From: Methanobacteriota archaeon
Lineage (GTDB): Archaea > Thermoplasmatota > Poseidoniia > Poseidoniales > Poseidoniaceae
DNA length: 9,252 nucleotides
NCBI GenBank assembly: GCA_002726845.1
Contig: PBSP01000102.1
Span: 1 to 9,252, forward strand
Reading direction: 5' to 3'
This document shows, piece by piece, positions 5,241-9,252 of the stretch. Position 1 is the stretch's first letter; every line of letters begins with the position of its first letter. A model generated the notes under the pieces. That model was not told where the DNA came from and did no database searches. It saw only the letters and a program-made list of their open reading frames with translations. A program made the position numbers and the translations under genes.

Positions 5241-8200
5241 CAGGCCTCACCTCCATCATGGAATTCTTCGACATCATCCCATGCTCCGAGATCATCTTCG
5301 CGCTCTTCCTGTTCGATGCTTTCGCGGGTGTCTTTGGTTCCACCTTGTGTACCGAGGGCACCATCGATGATGACATCGATGTTGAAGGCAGCACCGTGTA
5401 CGCCACGGCTCGGATCGATTCCATCCTCACCGTAAGAGAACTGAATGATGCGGTTCGCTGTGTTTCGGACCGAAAGCATGTCGTCGTTAAACACCTTCAA
5501 ATCGTCCATGGCATTAATCAGTCGACGTTGCATGTATCCCGACTTCGACGTACGGACAGCGGTATCGACCAGAGACTCACGACCAGAAACCGAGAGCATG
5601 AAGAACTCCGTAGGCTCGAGACCGCGCTTGAATGAACCTGAAATGAATCCACGATCCTGTGCTCCACGTCCACCGCGCTTGAAATGCGGCAGAACCCGTT
5701 CATTGTATCCTCGCTCAAGGCGCTTTCCACGTACCTTCGCTTGACCGATTGAACCGGCCATCATGTTGAGGTTGTCCATGGAACCGCGAGCACCAGAAAT
5801 TGCCATGTTCACTGCAGCGTTGGTCGAGCCGGATTGGTTCAATTCGTCCTTTGCTATGTCACCAGCAGCTTGTTTTCCTTCATCGAGCATAACCATGATG
5901 TTCTCTTCAAGAGTTTCGCGCATGGTTCGTCCGGGGCGGGGTTCGTACACCCGCGGGTCGCCCTTAGCTGCTTCAAACAGTTCAAGCTCCTCTTCGACGA
6001 GGGCACGTGCAGTTTCGTTGGCTTCATCGATTGCTTCGAGTGCTGTTCGACTCAAATCTTCGTCATCGATACCTGTTGTGAATCCGAGTGAGGTGCAGGC
6101 TGCAATCGAAAGTCGAGTAAAATCGTTGAGGAACTGGGCACCTTTCTCCGAACCATTGCTTTGCACAATTGCATCGAGGAGACGTCCGTCTTCAGCACCG
6201 ATGGCTCGCTTGTCGAGGGTTCCTACGACGTTACCGTCTTTGACGTGAACTTCATCACGGCTCCGAGACATAAAGCGGAGGTTAATGTTGTCAGGAACGA
6301 TGAGTGAAATGAGGTCTTGACCTCTGAATGCATCATTGCCCTTTTCATCTTTGACGATTTCAGGAAGTGCTCCCGTGTAGTCGATGCTGCCAAGCATTTC
6401 AAGACCGTGTGCTTTGGAAACCAAAGTACCTGGGCGAGAAAGAAGGTATGCTCCAGATATGTGATCGTGAATACCGCCAATGACGGCTCCACCGTAGCGA
6501 GGTGTCAGGATATGTTCCTGTACGCGCATCAAGATTTTTGCTTCTGCACGGGCTTCTTCGGACTGAATCACGTGAAGGTTCATTTCATCGCCGTCGAAAT
6601 CTGCGTTGTATGGTGTACAAACTGCAAGATTGAAGCGGAATGTGTGACCTTCCATAACACGGACCTCGTGTACCATCATAGACATCCTGTGAAGTGATGG
6701 TTGACGGTTGAAGATCGCCACATCACCATCGATGAGGTGGCGTTCTACTTGCATACCTGGTTTCGGGTTGCCGCGTATGTCAACGGTTGAAAGTCGGTCT
6801 TCGATTGGCGTTGGCATACCGTAGTCATCAACAGGGCTGTTGCAGTGAGGACAACAGATGTCCAAATGCTCTGGGAACGGCTCTGGGTCAGGGTTGTCGG
6901 CCTGTGCAAGTTCATGCATCCAACGGTAGTGAAGAACTGCTCGCGGGTCCGATTCAGGAAGAGGGTGCCCGTATTCATCTTCACCACGGAGATTTCGAAG
7001 CGTGGCTTCATCGTCAACCACGTAAGTGGATTCAGAGATGTGACCGGTTGAACCGTCCTCACCGAGCGGTCGAACTTCACGAACGACCAAACCCGGAAGG
7101 AAATTCGGTGCTGGAAGCACCGAGTGGAGGTTGAAGGCTTCACCGTGATAGAGACCTGCTTGATCGATACCACACTCGGGGTTGTGACATCGGAATCCGG
7201 CGTTAATCAGTCGACTGCGAGGGTTGATTCGAACGCGTCGGCCGTCTCCACGCACGATGTAATTAACACCAGGGTGAACATCGGGGCCACGGAGAATCAT
7301 CTGTCGCATCTGCTCACGGTTTCGGAGTGTGACACGGATTGGAACTGTCAACTCCTTAGCGACCTTGACCGGTACACCGACTTCGTTGACCCCGAGGTAT
7401 GGGTCAGGAGAAATGACAGAGCGCGCACAGAAGTTGACACGCTTTCCAGAGAGGTTCGATCGGAATCGCCCTTCTTTGCCTTTCAGTCGCTGTGTTAAGG
7501 TTTTGAGTGTACGTCCCGAACGGTGTCGAGCCGGTGGAACACCTGACGTTTGATTATCGAAGTAGGTGGTCACGTGGTATTGCAACAACTCCCAGAGGTC
7601 TTCAACAATCAGCTGCGGTGCGCCAGAGTCGCGATTTTCTTGTAGGCGTTGGTTGATTCGTAGGACATCCACGAGCTTGTGTGTCAAGTCGTCTTCTGAG
7701 CGGTCACCACTGTCGAGGGTAATCGATGGTCGCACGGTGATGGGTGGTACAGGTAGAACCTTGAGAACGGTCCACTCCGGCCGATTTTGTTTATCCATGC
7801 CAATGAAGATCAAATGCTCGTCAGGGATACTTGCAAGCCATTCTCGTACATCACGAGGATTCATTTTGCGCTCTGTTTCCTTTCCACCGGTACCAATGTT
7901 CTCGGTTTTCTCTTTGAACGTGGTTGGCTTGTCCAGTCGAATTTCTCCTTGCGTTTCACCACAGTGCATGCATGTGCGTCTATTTTTACCTGAAGCGACC
8001 TTCTCGACTTCTTTTATGATGCTCGAAAATTCTGTTGAACCAACACCGTGCTTGGTGATGATATCTTTGATTCGAGAACGGTAGTAATCTTGTTCAGAGA
8101 GTTCTGGATTGGATGGATGCGTCTCTTTTGCTGAGTGCAGGAGCACTTGGCTGCAAGCCTTGCATGTGGATTTCAACGCGGTTTTAATCAGGTTTACAAA

Positions 8201-8473
8201 CCCGATGTGGATGACGGGAAGTTCAAGTTGAATGTGCCCAAAGTGCCCAGGTGATTCGTCGTACTTGCAATTGTCCGTTGGACACACAAGGCCGGGTTCG
8301 ATAACACCCATGTGGGGGTCCATCAGACCTTGACGGTAGGCATGCCCGTCGTCTTTGTAGGTGTCGGGCGTCTTGACTTCGACAGAAGACATCTTTCTGA
8401 TTTCAACAGGATCCATCAGACTGAAACGTATTTGAGCAATTCGCTTTGGAATCAATGTGGTTTTTCGACTCAT
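5240..8473 (-). CDS. rpoA1: DNA-directed RNA polymerase subunit A' (RpoA1), enlarged form of 1077 residues
   Basis: This is the N-terminal two thirds of the archaeal largest RNAP subunit: clamp core, active site, funnel and bridge helix. The catalytic Mg site is NADFDGDEMN at residues 623-632 (Asp625, 627, 629). The switch/lid motif KGKEGRFRSNLSGKRVNF is at 331-348, FNRQPSLHRMS at 588-598, and the bridge helix (VDTAVRTSKSGYMQRRL) at about 955-990. One zinc pair set is present (CKAC 104-107 with CMHC 168-171). The first clamp zinc motif is altered: C64, C69 and H77 remain, but the usual Cys at +3 and at +10 (here Ser74) are missing. At 1077 residues it is well above the roughly 880-910 usual for archaeal A'. 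The excess is an insertion at about 417-572 and an acidic tail after about 1040. The ATG start follows GGAGG by 7 nt and overlaps the rpoB stop. The TGA stop shares one base with the rpoA2 ATG. Confidence 0.98.
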   Translation of the reverse strand: MSRKTTLIPKRIAQIRFSLMDPVEIRKMSSVEVKTPDTYKDDGHAYRQGLMDPHMGVIEPGLVCPTDNCKYDESPGHFGHIQLELPVIHIGFVNLIKTALKSTCKACSQVLLHSAKETHPSNPELSEQDYYRSRIKDIITKHGVGSTEFSSIIKEVEKVASGKNRRTCMHCGETQGEIRLDKPTTFKEKTENIGTGGKETERKMNPRDVREWLASIPDEHLIFIGMDKQNRPEWTVLKVLPVPPITVRPSITLDSGDRSEDDLTHKLVDVLRINQRLQENRDSGAPQLIVEDLWELLQYHVTTYFDNQTSGVPPARHRSGRTLKTLTQRLKGKEGRFRSNLSGKRVNFCARSVISPDPYLGVNEVGVPVKVAKELTVPIRVTLRNREQMRQMILRGPDVHPGVNYIVRGDGRRVRINPRSRLINAGFRCHNPECGIDQAGLYHGEAFNLHSVLPAPNFLPGLVVREVRPLGEDGSTGHISESTYVVDDEATLRNLRGEDEYGHPLPESDPRAVLHYRWMHELAQADNPDPEPFPEHLDICCPHCNSPVDDYGMPTPIEDRLSTVDIRGNPKPGMQVERHLIDGDVAIFNRQPSLHRMSMMVHEVRVMEGHTFRFNLAVCTPYNADFDGDEMNLHVIQSEEARAEAKILMRVQEHILTPRYGGAVIGGIHDHISGAYLLSRPGTLVSKAHGLEMLGSIDYTGALPEIVKDEKGNDAFRGQDLISLIVPDNINLRFMSRSRDEVHVKDGNVVGTLDKRAIGAEDGRLLDAIVQSNGSEKGAQFLNDFTRLSIAACTSLGFTTGIDDEDLSRTALEAIDEANETARALVEEELELFEAAKGDPRVYEPRPGRTMRETLEENIMVMLDEGKQAAGDIAKDELNQSGSTNAAVNMAISGARGSMDNLNMMAGSIGQAKVRGKRLERGYNERVLPHFKRGGRGAQDRGFISGSFKRGLEPTEFFMLSVSGRESLVDTAVRTSKSGYMQRRLINAMDDLKVFNDDMLSVRNTANRIIQFSYGEDGIDPSRGVHGAAFNIDVIIDGALGTQGGTKDTRESIEQEEREDDLGAWDDVEEFHDGGEA
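5250..5254 (-). promoter_or_regulatory. Shine-Dalgarno site for rpoA2
   Basis: GGAGG, extended to GGAGGTGA (5247-5254), lies 6-9 nt upstream of the rpoA2 ATG. It is embedded in the last Gly-Gly-Glu codons of rpoA1. It supports the start at 5240 and therefore the reality of the N-terminal extension. Confidence 0.85.
6758..7225 (-). other. Lineage-type insertion in RpoA1 (residues ~417-572) with candidate zinc ligands
   Basis: In the archaeal A' proteins I can recall, DGRRIRL is followed after only some 10-20 residues by GWIVERHLIDGDIVLFNRQP. Here DGRRVRI (residues 410-416) and GMQVERHLIDGD (573-584) are separated by about 156 residues, an excess of roughly 140. The segment holds C429-x4-C434 near its start and CCPHC (C540, C541, C544) near its end, a pattern that could bind one zinc by folding back on itself. 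In between it is rich in Pro, Asp, Glu and Gly. It is in frame with the flanking motifs and has no stop, so it is part of the subunit rather than an intron that breaks the frame. An in-frame intein looks unlikely because no Cys/Ser start and HN-Cys end are visible. The exact borders are estimated from motif spacing. Confidence 0.75.
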
Positions 8474-9252
8474 CTTCGGTCCTCCAGTTCTAGTCGCATG
8501 GCAACGCCAAGACTTTTCATTTCGTCAAGAAGGAGTTTGAAAGCATACGAGGTTTGTACCTTGTAGACTTCCGCACCATCTCCGTGAACAGGGCTCACGT
8601 ATGTACGGCGTTTCGGGTCGTACCACGCTATGTGTCCTGATTGGGCACATACGAACATGTCGATTCCATCGGATTCATCGAGGAGACGATCTTTAATCAC
8701 CATCGAAGCACCGTGTGCAATGAGACAATCACGTTCCATTTCACCAAATCGCAGACCACCTTGTCGTGCACGACCTTCTGTCGGCTGACGTGTGAGAATT
8801 TGGACACGACCGCGCGAGCGTGCATGGATCTTTGAACTGACCAAGTGGTGAAGACGCTGGTAGTAGATGCATCCAACAAAGATGTCAGCAGGGTAGGCTT
8901 CTCCAGTTTCACCGTTAATCATTGTCTCTCGCCCTGTGTGAGCAAGTCCATTGCGGACCAAACCGTCGCGAAGGCTGCTCTCTTTCTCTCCTCGGAAGGC
9001 GGTTCCATCGATTCTACGACCTTCCATAGCACCAACTTTGCCGCCAATCATCTCAAGAACGTGAGCAACAGTCATTCGTGATGGAATAGCGTGAGGGTTG
9101 ATGATCAAGTCGGGCACGACTCCATCTCGAGTGAACGGCATATCTTCAGGTTCAACAAGCCGTCCAATAACTCCCTTTTGTCCGTGTCGTGAAGCAAATT
9201 TATCTCCTACTTCTGGCACCTTGTGACTTCGTACCATAACTCGTACCAAACG
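8470..9252 (-). CDS. rpoB: DNA-directed RNA polymerase subunit B, C-terminal part (5' end outside window)
   Basis: This is the C-terminal 260 residues of the second-largest RNA polymerase subunit, which forms half of the active-site cleft and part of the clamp base. The frame is open to the right edge and ends at TGA 8472-8470. Near the start of the fragment (residues 16-27) is GDKFASRHGQKG, the universal RpoB/Rpb2 segment with active-centre lysines. Other family hallmarks are IPSRMTVAHVLEMIGGK, LTRQPTEGRARQGGLRFGEM, ERDCLIAHGAS, RLLDESDGID and the terminal YAFKLLLDEMKSLG. The C-terminal zinc ribbon, normally two CxxC pairs, is degraded: CAQSGH at fragment residues 202-207 and SPVHG at 220-224 leave only one of the four expected cysteines. 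The stop overlaps the rpoA1 start by 4 nt (ATGA), and the last codons carry the rpoA1 Shine-Dalgarno sequence, indicating translational coupling. Whether rpoB is full-length or split into B'/B'' cannot be seen here. Confidence 0.97.
   Translation of the reverse strand, partial: RLVRVMVRSHKVPEVGDKFASRHGQKGVIGRLVEPEDMPFTRDGVVPDLIINPHAIPSRMTVAHVLEMIGGKVGAMEGRRIDGTAFRGEKESSLRDGLVRNGLAHTGRETMINGETGEAYPADIFVGCIYYQRLHHLVSSKIHARSRGRVQILTRQPTEGRARQGGLRFGEMERDCLIAHGASMVIKDRLLDESDGIDMFVCAQSGHIAWYDPKRRTYVSPVHGDGAEVYKVQTSYAFKLLLDEMKSLGVAMRLELEDRR
8481..8485 (-). promoter_or_regulatory. Shine-Dalgarno site for rpoA1
   Basis: The transcript reads GGAGG followed by ACCGAAG and then ATG, a 7 nt spacer. The site lies inside the last codons of rpoB (Leu-Glu-Asp-Arg-Arg) and so couples rpoA1 translation to rpoB. 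It also fixes the rpoA1 start at 8473. Confidence 0.85.

Noticed and set aside
4593..5435. 280-residue plus-strand open frame opposite rpoA2/rpoA1
   Set aside because: Antisense shadow of two clearly conserved genes; no recognisable domain.
6758..7225. Intein in RpoA1
   Set aside because: The segment is too short for a homing-endonuclease intein and lacks recognisable splice-junction residues or intein blocks (no terminal His-Asn followed by Cys/Ser/Thr).

Overview
This window most likely comes from a planktonic marine archaeon of the Thermoplasmatota, probably Marine Group II (Poseidoniales). The RNA polymerase is archaeal: its largest subunit is split into A' and A'', and both are followed by ribosomal protein L30e. 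The next gene encodes an acidic, calcium-repeat surface protein of a style I associate with marine group II genomes. The order-level assignment is inference from recall; the archaeal assignment is firm. Composition is roughly balanced in G+C.

All five recognisable genes lie on the minus strand, so transcription runs from high to low coordinates. From the right edge they are: the C-terminal 260 residues of rpoB (8470-9252), rpoA1 (5240-8473), rpoA2 (3672-5240), rpl30e (3330-3629), and a large secreted, membrane-anchored protein (start at 3275, still open at base 1). rpoB/rpoA1 overlap by 4 nt (ATGA) and rpoA1/rpoA2 by 1 nt (TGATG). rpoA1, rpoA2 and rpl30e each have a GGAGG Shine-Dalgarno sequence, so the RNAP/L30e block looks like one translationally coupled operon. 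The surface-protein gene follows after 54 bp, has no visible Shine-Dalgarno sequence, and stands where many archaea carry nusA, rps12 and rps7.

The polymerase is conserved at its catalytic core (DFDGD metal site, bridge helix, trigger loop, RpoB GDKFASRHGQKG motif) but unusual at its periphery. RpoA1 has an insertion of roughly 140 residues just before the active-site segment, carrying candidate zinc-binding cysteines, and an acidic C-terminal tail. RpoA2 has an N-terminal extension of about 115 residues that looks like a helix-hairpin-helix domain followed by a basic linker. Two clamp zinc sites that are normally conserved, one in RpoA1 and one in RpoB, have lost part of their ligand sets. 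These lineage features are the most interesting content of the window.

The surface protein reads without interruption for at least 1091 residues: Sec signal peptide, seven repeats that fit a beta-propeller, a long thrombospondin-type-3-like Asp-rich region with 18 regularly alternating cysteines, one transmembrane helix, and a Pro/Gln-rich tail predicted to be cytoplasmic and cut by the window edge. I see no RNA genes, mobile elements, CRISPR arrays or defence genes. No intergenic stretch exceeds 60 bp.
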